Shown: positions 1 to 8,127 of the stretch, piece after piece
Layout of the letters: every line of letters begins with the position of its first letter
Position numbering within the stretch: position 1 is the first letter of the stretch
From: an uncultured bacterium
Lineage (GTDB): Bacteria > Hydrogenedentota > Hydrogenedentia > Hydrogenedentales > Hydrogenedentaceae
Assembly: GCA_937124615.1 (NCBI GenBank)
Contig: CAKZKR010000004.1
Coordinates: 1-59,137, forward strand
Length of the DNA stretch: 59,137 bases
Direction of reading: 5' to 3'
Position numbers and translations under genes: made by a program
Notes under the pieces: generated by a model
Seen by the model: the letters and a program-made list of their open reading frames with translations, nothing else
Database searches by the model: none
What the model was told of the DNA's origin: nothing

Positions 1-84
1 CTCCTTGATGGTTATTCCGGTGAAAAAGTCGGAGCACAAACCCGAAGCGCCTTCTTGAACGCCCTTGTCCATAACCAAATTTAG
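1..84 (+). CDS. C-terminal end of an unidentified protein (partial)
   Basis: Frame 1 is open from the first base to a TAG at 82-84 and encodes a 27-residue tail ending in ALVHNQI. Most of the gene lies left of the window. The codons look protein-like (GEKVGAQTRSAFLNAL), but the fragment is too short to assign to a family. It converges on the minus-strand gene that ends at 109. It could also be a chance open frame. Confidence 0.4.
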   Translation, partial: LLDGYSGEKVGAQTRSAFLNALVHNQI

Positions 85-108
85 AATCAAACAAATAAAA
101 AATACAAT

Positions 109-876
109 TTACAACTCTAATAATTTTCTCTCCCTTTCAATATACCCCTCCGCATTTTTCTCAAATTCCTCATAGTCAGGAAATACCTTATCCACAACAG
201 ATAATAATCTTTTTTGGTCATTTTTCCCCATACAATCTAATGATTCAAGCACTACCACACTTCTGAACTTTATAGTTTCCAATAGGAATTTTAGACAGGA
301 AATAACTGTAAGTCGAGCCGAAGACGAGTTATTTACACCAAATAGAAAGATAGGAACCTTACTATGATTTATACAATAGTCAACTTTATATTCAGGTAAA
401 TCTTCTAAGGGATAAAAATCCTTATAAAGATCAAATTTTGATAATTTTGTTTGCATAAATTCATCAAGTATCTCAAAAAACAGACTACTAATTATTTCCC
501 TTTTATATATTTTCATATTACATACTTTAAGAACAACACCTATAAACTGAAGCAAAGCGGGATATATATGAGAATCTTCAACATCAATAAATAAAGTACC
601 TTTCTCTATTTGTATGTTGTACGATGAAATAATTAGATTAAAAATTTTTTGTTTATTCGGTGTGTCAATATCATAGTAATAAGATAACCGCATCAATGTC
701 ATTCCAAAATCTGAGATTCTATACATACTGTTTCCCAATGGAGAAATAAAAACCTCTACCATATCCCCATCTTCATGAAAAAAAGGAATAATTACTCTCC
801 ATATATTAGGTCTTTTTTCTACTAAAGAGATTTTTTGAATACTTTGTTCATTTAACAATTTCTTAATTTCTTCCAT
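109..876 (-). CDS. DUF1828/DUF1829-type protein
   Basis: This 255-residue protein resembles the DUF1828 family by eye. The N-terminal ~110 residues carry the typical pattern of a short beta-rich segment with VEVFISPLGNSMYRISDFG, in which a G-x-x-x-x-ISDFG turn follows predicted strands. The C-terminal half (about 150-255) resembles DUF1829, with a PIFLFGVNN strand and a following helix. The biochemical function of these domains is not established; they often occur in accessory or phage-linked loci. An ATG at 874-876 is preferred over a TTG at 889-891, because the TTG lies inside the previous gene. The gene starts 7 bases after the stop of the upstream 154-aa gene, so the two are probably cotranscribed. 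Confidence 0.7.
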   Translation of the reverse strand: MEEIKKLLNEQSIQKISLVEKRPNIWRVIIPFFHEDGDMVEVFISPLGNSMYRISDFGMTLMRLSYYYDIDTPNKQKIFNLIISSYNIQIEKGTLFIDVEDSHIYPALLQFIGVVLKVCNMKIYKREIISSLFFEILDEFMQTKLSKFDLYKDFYPLEDLPEYKVDYCINHSKVPIFLFGVNNSSSARLTVISCLKFLLETIKFRSVVVLESLDCMGKNDQKRLLSVVDKVFPDYEEFEKNAEGYIERERKLLEL

Positions 877-883
877 ATTCTCA

Positions 884-1348
884 CTATCCAAAATCTAACT
901 CAGGACTAAAATACTCACTACTGTTTATAATGTTTACTTTCTTAATAAAACTATTTAACGCTTTTTCATAAGAATCAAATTCATCTGTAATAGCACAAAA
1001 AGATATTTTTCGAACATTCTTCTCTATATCCTCTTCTTTTATCTTGTGAATGTGATAACCGTAATGTGGCTCAGTTTTTATAACATCTTCTGTTACATAA
1101 TGAGGTCCATTATAACGAATTAATGGAAAACCTTTCTCAGTTTTAGGATTGTAATCTAAACCTATTGAAAAATTTTCTGGAAACTCCATACTTTTCCTGA
1201 TAAACATTCTAAAAAAATGTTTCTTATCCAGAGACAATAATTCAAAGTCTCCTTTCAGATGTCTTCCTTCAATTTTTAATTCTTTACTTTTGCTTCCAAT
1301 TATCTTTTTAGGAGTAGTGATAAGTATATCTATATCTTCCATAGTCAT
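884..1348 (-). CDS. Hypothetical protein paired with the DUF1828 gene
   Basis: This 154-residue soluble protein has no signal peptide or membrane segment. It is rich in Lys, Glu and Ile. A central stretch with aromatic and His residues (KTEPHYGYHIHKIKEED, about residues 92-108) and a helical C-terminus are visible. I do not recognise the family with certainty. It ends 7 bases before the DUF1828 gene, which suggests a two-gene unit, possibly toxin-antitoxin-like or defence-related; that is inference from layout only. A second in-frame ATG occurs two codons downstream of the chosen start, and no strong Shine-Dalgarno sequence precedes either. Confidence 0.65.
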   Translation of the reverse strand: MTMEDIDILITTPKKIIGSKSKELKIEGRHLKGDFELLSLDKKHFFRMFIRKSMEFPENFSIGLDYNPKTEKGFPLIRYNGPHYVTEDVIKTEPHYGYHIHKIKEEDIEKNVRKISFCAITDEFDSYEKALNSFIKKVNIINSSEYFSPELDFG

Positions 1349-1560
1349 CCATTAAATGTCCAAAATATGAATACAACAATAATACACTTACTATTAATAA
1401 AATAAATATTGCTTGTTTTTTATTTTATTCTATTCTAATAAAAATATAAAAATCAAAATATAAAAATAAAACAACACATTTTATGAAAAAAAGACTACCC
1501 CCCTCTTCCCATTTAGATAATTTACCGCCTCGCAATTTTTATTCAAGTATAATTTTAGGT

Positions 1561-2445
1561 CTATTTTTGTGCAAGGGTTAAGATAATGCCTAAAAAGTCT
1601 GCTGGGAATTTGCTGGGATAATGTAAATATTCAACATGACCATCAAGATACAGAACATTTCCACCACCCGGCAGATGATTAAAATGAGCCGCATTCCCGA
1701 AAGCACCAAATTCATCCCACATTACAGGAAGTTCACTCGCCGACAATGCAGAATTAGCAGGGTTATTAATATCTGTTATTAGAAAACGCTCTATACCTTT
1801 TTTAAACCTTTTGACGGGTCCTAAATCTCTTAATTTCACAGCATTTTTTTCCTGGGTAGAAAGATTCGGCAAATATAATTTCATGGCCTCTTGTAGAAAT
1901 TCAGACATTTCAGGTTTGAAATATGGTAGAGCATTTATCAACATGGTATAGGGGTCGGCCCCTAAAGGAAGCTCTGCTACTGATTGCGGAATTTCTACAC
2001 CCGGTCTCAATAACACATCCGGATGTATTGCCCATCCCGTATAATTATAACTTCCTTTTCCAAATTGACAGGGTAATACAGGCTTGTTTATATCATAATC
2101 CTGGTGAAACCTTGTGCGCACAGACTCCGCATCAGAATCGGAAGGACATACTAAAATATTTAAATCAGTCATATACTCAGGGTATACCACCGTTAACTCA
2201 AAGATAGCATCCAGGACATAATTACCATTACAATCTACTAACTTTACGGGAGGATAATGCTCTCCTTTCGCTTCATTTGCATACATCTCAAATATGACGC
2301 CCATCTGTTTTAAGTTATTTTGGCAAGATGACCTTCTCGCCGATTCACGCGCCCTTGCCAATGCAGGAAGCAATATCGCAGCAAGAATTCCAATAATTGC
2401 TATAACAACTAATAACTCAATTAAAGTAAAACCCCATCTCTTCAT
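1561..2445 (-). CDS. DUF1559 prepilin-like protein, copy 1
   Basis: A 294-residue pseudopilin-like protein. It opens with [19 protein letters not shown], a type IV prepilin leader (cleavage expected after G5 before F) followed by the hydrophobic helix. A conserved [19 protein letters not shown] block follows. The C-terminal DUF1559 signature is [19 protein letters not shown], an H-x10-DG variant. Such proteins are processed by prepilin peptidase and thought to be pseudopilins or surface proteins; large paralog families are typical of planctomycete-like bacteria. A strong AGGAGGAG lies 8 bases before the ATG. It is homologous to the genes at 4983-5987 and 13455-14378. Confidence 0.9.
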   Translation of the reverse strand: MKRWGFTLIELLVVIAIIGILAAILLPALARARESARRSSCQNNLKQMGVIFEMYANEAKGEHYPPVKLVDCNGNYVLDAIFELTVVYPEYMTDLNILVCPSDSDAESVRTRFHQDYDINKPVLPCQFGKGSYNYTGWAIHPDVLLRPGVEIPQSVAELPLGADPYTMLINALPYFKPEMSEFLQEAMKLYLPNLSTQEKNAVKLRDLGPVKRFKKGIERFLITDINNPANSALSASELPVMWDEFGAFGNAAHFNHLPGGGNVLYLDGHVEYLHYPSKFPADFLGIILTLAQK

Positions 2446-2722
2446 AGTATCTCCTCCTACTTTTTAAAAGTTATATCTATATTTTAAAATCAAGATATAA
2501 AATGATTATAAATAATAAATAAATTAATTTCAAGTAAATAATTTAATTAATAAAAAATATAATATTGTTATAAGTTATTGATAAATAATAATATTAATTT
2601 TATTAATCAAAGATAACCTGATGTATTTTAATAATATTAATAATTTTTATAAAAATATTTAATGTTTTCAACTTATTAATTCTATCATATAGATAAAATA
2701 TCTACACATTGTTTTTTCAGAT
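2446..2722. other. AT-rich intergenic region upstream of prepilin copy 1
   Basis: Very AT-rich DNA made largely of short AATAAT and TTATTA runs. It should hold the promoter of the minus-strand prepilin gene, but no single -35/-10 pair stands out. I see no RNA gene, terminator or long repeat. The segment from 2723 to 2837 is covered by a possible small ORF listed separately. Confidence 0.5.
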
Positions 2723-2854
2723 TTATTGAACCACACGAAGATTAGAAACTATTTTTCTATTTAAAGTTCTATGTCTTTTGTATAAATTTAAGACATCTGG
2801 ATAACACTCCCAATATTCATAATTCTTAAAATAATAATTACTTGTTATTTCCAT
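2723..2854 (-). CDS. Possible small ORF overlapping the 3' end of the DUF4130 gene
   Basis: An ATG at 2852-2854 opens a 43-codon frame ending in TAA at 2723-2725. It overlaps the last 17 bases of the DUF4130 gene in another frame. The peptide (starting MEITSNYYFKNYEYWECY and ending RKIVSNLRVVQ) is rich in aromatic and basic residues and looks more protein-like than most random frames in this AT-rich stretch. No Shine-Dalgarno sequence is obvious; expression would need coupling to the upstream gene. It may equally be the remnant of a longer gene. Confidence 0.3.
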   Translation of the reverse strand: MEITSNYYFKNYEYWECYPDVLNLYKRHRTLNRKIVSNLRVVQ

Positions 2855-3578
2855 TTTGTGAATAAAATAATCTTAATTTTTCATCCTCAAACAAGTATCC
2901 CTGAATATATTGCTTCTCAAATTCAATGAGCCAATGTTGAAATTTGATAGGAAGGTTATGCCGTTGAAGTTTTTTATTTTCCCTTTCTTGAATCGAGATA
3001 TTTTGGTGATACATTTTCCATAATTGCTGAAAAAATGTTTCATCCTCTGTTTCTGATGGAAGCATGCTATGAAAAACAACTTCAAACAAATCTCCTTCTT
3101 CCACAAATACAGCCTTTTCCCTTTTTATATCATGTATAATAAGTCGTTCCGAGGGAAATCTCCATGCAAAATGTAATGAAAGAGGAATAATAACATCAAA
3201 ATCAGAAGTAAACGGAGCATAAAGATACCCTCCTTCAACCTCGTGGAAACGAAGCAAACCCATTAACTTGTGTATTTGTCTCCGAATACTACGTGTGGTT
3301 TTTATAACTTTATACACAATGGGATTCTTTATTTTTTCAATGGGAATTTCCTTATTTTTATAAAAACTCTCTAAAATAAATTTTGCCTCCTCATACTTAT
3401 TTTCACTATCTACTAGTAAATAATACTGTAATATTTTCTTTACCGAATCAGGGGCTTTTTGTATTTGTTCTTCTATTTCTTCCTGAGTTATTTGTGAAGG
3501 AAAAAGTGAATAATCGGCATCATTAAATTGATTTCTATTAGATAGGTTGTAATTCACGATGGAACAAATCTCCAACAA
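2838..3578 (-). CDS. DUF4130 (TIGR03915-type) putative DNA repair protein
   Basis: This protein matches by eye the family that accompanies the radical SAM protein encoded just upstream. About residues 95-160 read RRQIHKLMGLLRFHEVEGG and DFDVIIPLSLHFAWRFP, typical of DUF4130. The C-terminus IQERENKKLQRHNLP is also family-like. The role is a predicted DNA repair or modification partner and is not biochemically proven. The longest frame starts with TTG-TTG inside the radical SAM gene (41-base overlap). No ATG occurs in the first ~60 codons; a GTG at 3555-3557 is an alternative. The N-terminal YDGSFEG-like segment I expect in relatives is not visible, so the N-terminus may be degraded or the start differs. 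Confidence 0.75.
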   Translation of the reverse strand: MLEICSIVNYNLSNRNQFNDADYSLFPSQITQEEIEEQIQKAPDSVKKILQYYLLVDSENKYEEAKFILESFYKNKEIPIEKIKNPIVYKVIKTTRSIRRQIHKLMGLLRFHEVEGGYLYAPFTSDFDVIIPLSLHFAWRFPSERLIIHDIKREKAVFVEEGDLFEVVFHSMLPSETEDETFFQQLWKMYHQNISIQERENKKLQRHNLPIKFQHWLIEFEKQYIQGYLFEDEKLRLFYSQNGNNK

Positions 3579-4800
3579 TTTCTCTTGTAGAATTACACTT
3601 CGAAAGTTTCTCGAGTAATAACGAATAATCCATCTTTACATCCCCAAAATATTTCCCTCCAATAGTCACAAAATAAACGGCTCTCTTAATAACTACACCT
3701 AATCTTTTTAGGGTTTCCAAATCAATAACACCCCTCTTTCTCAAACAGAGGATTCTTCGAGCAGATATCGGACCGATTCCAGGTACCCTTAACAATTGAT
3801 ACAGGTCTGCTTGCATAAGTTCCACAGGGAAAAAATCTAAATGATTTAATGCCCAGGATACCTTCGGGTCAAAGTCTTCACTCAAACTGGGGTTATTTTC
3901 TGTAAGCAGTTCATCCAGAGAAAATTCGTAAAATCGTATAAGCCAATCTGCCTGATACAATCGATGTTCCCGCAGTAAAGGAGGTTTTATAAATTGGGGT
4001 AAAAAAGAGTCCTGATTAACAGGAACATAAGCAGAATAATATACCCTTTTTAGTTGAATTTTCTTATATAAATACTCTGATAGTTTTAAAATCTGCCGGT
4101 CCGTTTCCGGGGTAGCACCTATTATCATCTGTGTACTTTGTCCACTTCTCGCACAATAACCTTTCTCTTTAGAAAAAACGATTAACTTTTCTCGAATAGA
4201 GTTTATCTTTTTCATAGTATTAATAATTTGCCTCAAATTTTTTTGAGGGGCCAATAAATCGAATGATGATGAAGTGGAAAATTCTACATTTATACTTATC
4301 CGGTCTGCCCATAATATAGCCTGTTCTATGGCATTATCATCGGCACCGGGAAGTATTTTCATGTGAATATAACCATTAAACTTATACTTTTTCCTCAATA
4401 TCTTTACTGTATCTAACATTAGTTCCATCGTTCGATCGGGATTATGAAATATCCCTGAACTTAAAAAAAGTCCTTCAATGTAGTTCCTGCGATAAAATTC
4501 ATAGGTTATCTTCGCAAGTTCCTCAGGAGCAACTATAGTTCTTTCAATACTATTTTTACATCGATTAATACAATAGGCACAATTATTATGACAATAGTTA
4601 GTTTGGAGTGTCTTTAATAATGAAATACATCTACCATCGGAAGACCAACTATGACAAAGTCCTCCAGATAAAGTACTTCCAATCCCCCCCGTTGATACTT
4701 TTCTTTGAACACCACTGGAAGCACAGGACACATCATATTTTGCCCCACGACTCAGGATTTCTAATTTTTGTATCGTATCGGGTAGTTTCTTAATAAACAT
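3538..4800 (-). CDS. Putative DNA modification/repair radical SAM protein (TIGR03916-type)
   Basis: A 420-residue radical S-adenosylmethionine protein. The cluster-binding motif is CHNNCAYC (C-x3-C-x2-C), with a fourth cysteine in CINRCKNS. A GLFLSSGIFHNPDRTME block follows. Near the C-terminus LLRVPGIGPISARRILCLRK is a helix-hairpin-helix DNA-binding motif. Members are found with a DUF4130 partner, as here, and are predicted to act on damaged or modified DNA. The ATG at 4798-4800 is chosen; a TTG two codons upstream is possible. No clear Shine-Dalgarno sequence is seen. The 3' end overlaps the partner gene, so translation is probably coupled. Confidence 0.85.
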   Translation of the reverse strand: MFIKKLPDTIQKLEILSRGAKYDVSCASSGVQRKVSTGGIGSTLSGGLCHSWSSDGRCISLLKTLQTNYCHNNCAYCINRCKNSIERTIVAPEELAKITYEFYRRNYIEGLFLSSGIFHNPDRTMELMLDTVKILRKKYKFNGYIHMKILPGADDNAIEQAILWADRISINVEFSTSSSFDLLAPQKNLRQIINTMKKINSIREKLIVFSKEKGYCARSGQSTQMIIGATPETDRQILKLSEYLYKKIQLKRVYYSAYVPVNQDSFLPQFIKPPLLREHRLYQADWLIRFYEFSLDELLTENNPSLSEDFDPKVSWALNHLDFFPVELMQADLYQLLRVPGIGPISARRILCLRKRGVIDLETLKRLGVVIKRAVYFVTIGGKYFGDVKMDYSLLLEKLSKCNSTREIVGDLFHRELQPI

Positions 4801-4920
4801 AGACAATTCATCAGATAACTTTAATAAGTATCATAACATAATGATTAATATACTGCAAATATTTTCACTATCTCAATTTATTAAATTCAAAAACGGCCAT
4901 TAAAGTATTTTAAAAGAGAA

Positions 4921-4946
4921 GTGGGGACAGTTTTCACTGTCCCCAC
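4921..4946. terminator. GC-rich perfect hairpin downstream of prepilin copy 2
   Basis: A 10-bp perfect stem (GTGGGGACAG / CTGTCCCCAC) closes a 6-base loop in AT-rich surroundings. It lies 37 bases beyond the stop of the minus-strand prepilin gene and is followed on that strand by a pyrimidine-rich stretch, so it may terminate transcription. The GGGGACAG/CTGTCCCC arms also resemble REP-type palindromes associated with REP-family tyrosine transposases. A related hairpin occurs at 13231-13257. Confidence 0.6.
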
Positions 4947-4953
4947 GGAATTC

Positions 4954-4964
4954 CTTGCGAGGGC
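4954..4964 (+). repeat. 11-bp repeat, left arm of inverted pair flanking prepilin copy 2
   Basis: CTTGCGAGGGC here is the exact reverse complement of GCCCTCGCAAG at 6038-6048. The two arms bracket the whole prepilin gene at 4983-5987, with similar TTATTAATAA-like sequence just inside each arm. They may be remnants of terminal inverted repeats or of a duplicated regulatory site; coincidence cannot be excluded. Confidence 0.4.
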
Positions 4965-4982
4965 AAATTATTGTATTAATAA

Positions 4983-5987
4983 TTATTGATAACCACCTGC
5001 TTGAGCAATTACACCAATGACAACACCGACGCTGGGCAAAATGGGTTCTTCGGCGTTAATATCTGGATTGGATGTGTTGTTGGAAGCGATATAGCGGATA
5101 AATTCAACATGGCCATCCATGTAGAGTACATTGCAACCACCGGGTAGATGATTGAAGAAATCAATAGCACCATAAGCAGAAAATTGGTCTAACATAACAT
5201 AGACTTCACTCTGAGCCTGGCTGGATGCAGCGGGATTATTAATATCCGTAATCAAGAAGCGTTCAATACCTTCACGGATACGATATATGGTACTGCTTCC
5301 ACCATTACCTGTTCCTGCGGGGACAGATATATCATTGTCTACAATTCTCTTCAAAGCCTGAGCCGCTGCTACATTGCCTGGATTCAAACATGCACCAATA
5401 TAACTCAGCGAATCTTGCAACAGTTTATTCACTGCTTCTGCGAATTGGATTGGAACGGGTGCACTTGGACTAGGTGCTTGTCCACCTAACAAAGTCATTA
5501 AAGAGTTAAGGGTAGGATAATTCCCTAATGTACTCACACCGCCTTCTTTGCACCGGTCTAATACCCAACCGATATAAGCATAACTGGCATCTAATCTTTC
5601 GGGTTCATTAATCAACCATGTGGTTCCATCCTGTTGTTTCAGATAAGCTACTGTATCCCGTGCGTCGGAGGGACAGATAGCAATAGCAGTATCAGTTAAA
5701 TATTCAGGGTAAATTGTTTCTACCGCAGGAGCCGCTGCTAAAGCTATTTGATACGGTTGTGCCGCCTGAGCACTTTTTACAACCTGCAACGGTGGGAATC
5801 TTTCACCTTTGGCTTCATTACAATACATCTTGAAAACGGTTCCCCACTGTTTCAGATTATTCTGGCAGGAAGAACGACGTGCCGCTTCACGAGCACGAGC
5901 AAGTGCTGGCAATAATATCGCGGCGAGAATACCAATAATGGCAATGACAACAAGTAATTCGATGAGTGTAAAACCTTGTTTTTTCAT
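4983..5987 (-). CDS. DUF1559 prepilin-like protein, copy 2
   Basis: A 334-residue pseudopilin-like protein starting [19 protein letters not shown], with the expected prepilin peptidase site after the first glycine. The [19 protein letters not shown] block, a [16 protein letters not shown] block and the C-terminal [19 protein letters not shown] signature are all present. The middle is more variable and includes a SPSAPVP stretch. An AAGGAG precedes the ATG. The gene stands alone with 174-474 base spacers on both sides and is flanked by an 11-bp inverted repeat. Its closest relative in the window is the broken copy at 13455-14378, which shares the AREAARRSS variant. Confidence 0.9.
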   Translation of the reverse strand: MKKQGFTLIELLVVIAIIGILAAILLPALARAREAARRSSCQNNLKQWGTVFKMYCNEAKGERFPPLQVVKSAQAAQPYQIALAAAPAVETIYPEYLTDTAIAICPSDARDTVAYLKQQDGTTWLINEPERLDASYAYIGWVLDRCKEGGVSTLGNYPTLNSLMTLLGGQAPSPSAPVPIQFAEAVNKLLQDSLSYIGACLNPGNVAAAQALKRIVDNDISVPAGTGNGGSSTIYRIREGIERFLITDINNPAASSQAQSEVYVMLDQFSAYGAIDFFNHLPGGCNVLYMDGHVEFIRYIASNNTSNPDINAEEPILPSVGVVIGVIAQAGGYQ

Positions 5988-6461
5988 AACCCTACTCCTT
6001 TCCTTTTTCTTCTGTTACCCGAGCCATTTATTAATAAGCCCTCGCAAGTCGCCCGGATAACATTCGGGGTTAATTTGTTATTAAATTGTTATTGAGTAGT
6101 TAAAACTACACTATTATTAATACACAGTTTTTATTTAAAAGTCAAATTTTTAACACTTCATTTTGAAAAATAAAAGTCACATTAATTATTCCTTTTTTTA
6201 TCATATTAATAGATAATTCCATACCCTATTTATCAAATATTATATATATTAGATTTATAAAATCCACTTTTTTGTTAAATTCCATAAAAAGATTTACCAA
6301 AAGACTATTCCTATTTTAAAACATGCATGATTGCTCCATACTTTTGAAGAGAAAATAAGTATCAATTAATACTTATTAAAAGGGTCTAAAAAAGGGATAC
6401 TTTTAGTATTGTTCTTTCTGTTATTTCCTCAAAACAAAGAATAGAAACTATTAAAAAAAGA
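5988..6461. other. AT-rich intergenic region
   Basis: No convincing gene is seen in these 474 bases. They hold the ribosome binding site of prepilin copy 2 (about 5994-6000), the right arm of the 11-bp inverted repeat (6038-6048), and an AT-rich hairpin at 6354-6377 with a 9-bp perfect stem (AATAAGTAT / ATACTTATT) and 6-base loop. That hairpin is 84 bases beyond the stop of the next minus-strand gene and could be a weak terminator or protein-binding palindrome. Confidence 0.5.
6038..6048 (-). repeat. 11-bp repeat, right arm of inverted pair flanking prepilin copy 2
   Basis: GCCCTCGCAAG pairs exactly with CTTGCGAGGGC at 4954-4964. It lies in the leader region about 50 bases upstream of the prepilin start codon, so it could be part of a regulatory site as well as a mobile-element scar. 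Confidence 0.4.
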
Positions 6462-7904
6462 CTATTTCTCCGATGCTAACTCTACTACTCTATAAGCACC
6501 ATTATAGATACCTATTTTTTTTAACTGGACAATCTGCTCGTTATACATTTTAAGCAGGTCATCTTCCTCAATGAGCATATTCAATACTTGCAAAATAAAA
6601 TCGAGACCAACACATTCCGGTGTTCCATCACCAATCTCACTGGCACGAATGGCTCCCCATGCTTCATGACCACCAACCCGTTCTAACAACAATTTCGGTA
6701 TTGGATAAAAAGCAAGTTCGCTGGGCTTTGTTATCAACAAATCACTGGGACGCATCAATAGATTCGTTGTATAAACTGCGGAATAGGTATTGTCATGGAG
6801 AAAACCATGCAGGGTCCCTACAATTTTATTATTTAGCGCCTCATATACAAATTGTTTGGTCTCTTCCCATTGATTATGTAAAACAAGCAACTCATCGAAT
6901 TGTGGAATATTCTTTCTAAAATATTCCAATGCATTTTTATGGTCTCCAAAATTAATAAACAATATCAATTTCCCATCTTTAATCCATTTCCATAGGAACT
7001 TCACAATATTAACAAGCAAATCTTGTTGAGCACCAGCACCTCCAATCGAAATTAAGAAACGACGGGGCTCCTTTTTATCCATCCGAGATATACGATTTTG
7101 AACATCCTCCTCCAATGATGCCAGTAGTTCATGGTCTACATAGTGTCCAACCGCTCGTAACTGATTTTGCGGTATCCCTTTCCCAACCTCCGGCGGAATC
7201 ATCCCTCGTAATGTACGAAAACCAAAGTATTCCGAGGGTCCTTGAACCACCTGCACTGCATCAGGAGAAAGATGAAAACCTAATGGACAATTATCCGGAA
7301 TTAGATTGAGCACCTTCTTCATTCCTGCAAAACTCGCCCCATGTGCATTGAACGGATGTGTTGCCAGAACAGGAATATTCAGGTCAAGTTGCCGATATAC
7401 ATCTGACAGTACCTCTGCTGTTGCCATCACAGGATAATTCTTTTCCAGACCACGATACCACTTGCCCATAAGCGGGTCCCAGAAAAAACGATTAAATAAC
7501 TTCGATTTCTGAGAGATGCGAGAACCCAACGAATACCAATAATCCAGATAGCGAATCATTCGTGCCCCTGCACTATTAAAATTTAGCAAGTCGAACCAAT
7601 AGGGAATATAGCCCGCATAATTCACCGCAGAGGCTATAGCCATACCAATACGATAATGCCCATATCCCATGCGAATTGTCCCAATGACCATACCCTTCTT
7701 CGGGTCAAGTGGAATACCCTCCTTATCAGAATAAACATCATGCAGATTAATGATAGGAGCCAAAATAACATTTGATTTTGCTATTAGGGGAAATTCATCT
7801 CTGCCTGTATACCCAAACTTTTTTGCAAACTTATTCTTTAATTTTTCCCCTTTCTTTACTGCTTTATCTGAGAGAGACATTCCAAACAATGTGTGCTTAT
7901 CCAT
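6462..7904 (-). CDS. Unknown protein, GT-B glycosyltransferase-like
   Basis: A 480-residue soluble protein. An N-terminal GTIRMGYGHYRIGMAIASA segment (about residues 75-93) resembles the glycine-rich donor-side loop of MurG/MGDG-synthase-like GT-B enzymes. A second Rossmann-like half starts near RRFLISIGGAGAQQD (about 285), and RPSDLLITKPSELAFYP (about 395) recalls the C-terminal donor-site region of those enzymes. The family is not recognised with certainty and the substrate is unknown. The ATG at 7902-7904 is chosen because AGGAG sits 7 bases upstream; an ATG five codons earlier overlaps that site. The gene stands alone and is divergent from the oxidoreductase gene. Confidence 0.7.
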   Translation of the reverse strand: MDKHTLFGMSLSDKAVKKGEKLKNKFAKKFGYTGRDEFPLIAKSNVILAPIINLHDVYSDKEGIPLDPKKGMVIGTIRMGYGHYRIGMAIASAVNYAGYIPYWFDLLNFNSAGARMIRYLDYWYSLGSRISQKSKLFNRFFWDPLMGKWYRGLEKNYPVMATAEVLSDVYRQLDLNIPVLATHPFNAHGASFAGMKKVLNLIPDNCPLGFHLSPDAVQVVQGPSEYFGFRTLRGMIPPEVGKGIPQNQLRAVGHYVDHELLASLEEDVQNRISRMDKKEPRRFLISIGGAGAQQDLLVNIVKFLWKWIKDGKLILFINFGDHKNALEYFRKNIPQFDELLVLHNQWEETKQFVYEALNNKIVGTLHGFLHDNTYSAVYTTNLLMRPSDLLITKPSELAFYPIPKLLLERVGGHEAWGAIRASEIGDGTPECVGLDFILQVLNMLIEEDDLLKMYNEQIVQLKKIGIYNGAYRVVELASEK

Positions 7905-8127
7905 ATTTCTACTCCTCATTGAGCATTTTAACTGTTGAAGAAAAAAAAACTGTTATACTTCCTATTTTAGAAAATCAAACATATCAAGATAAAATAGAAT
8001 TTTTTGAAATATAATTAAACAATTGAACTAAATTGAAAAACTCGTTTTTTATTTATATAGTCTGTTATGATAAAAAAATCTTTTCTATTAATGTAGCAAA
8101 ACCCTAATTTATGGAGGCCCCTTTATT

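Noticed and set aside
7772-8014. Plus-strand frame whose end (VEEKKTVILPILENQTYQDK) looks protein-like
   Set aside because: Its first part is antisense to the GT-B-like gene, and the part outside has no start codon with a ribosome binding site; probably chance in AT-rich DNA.
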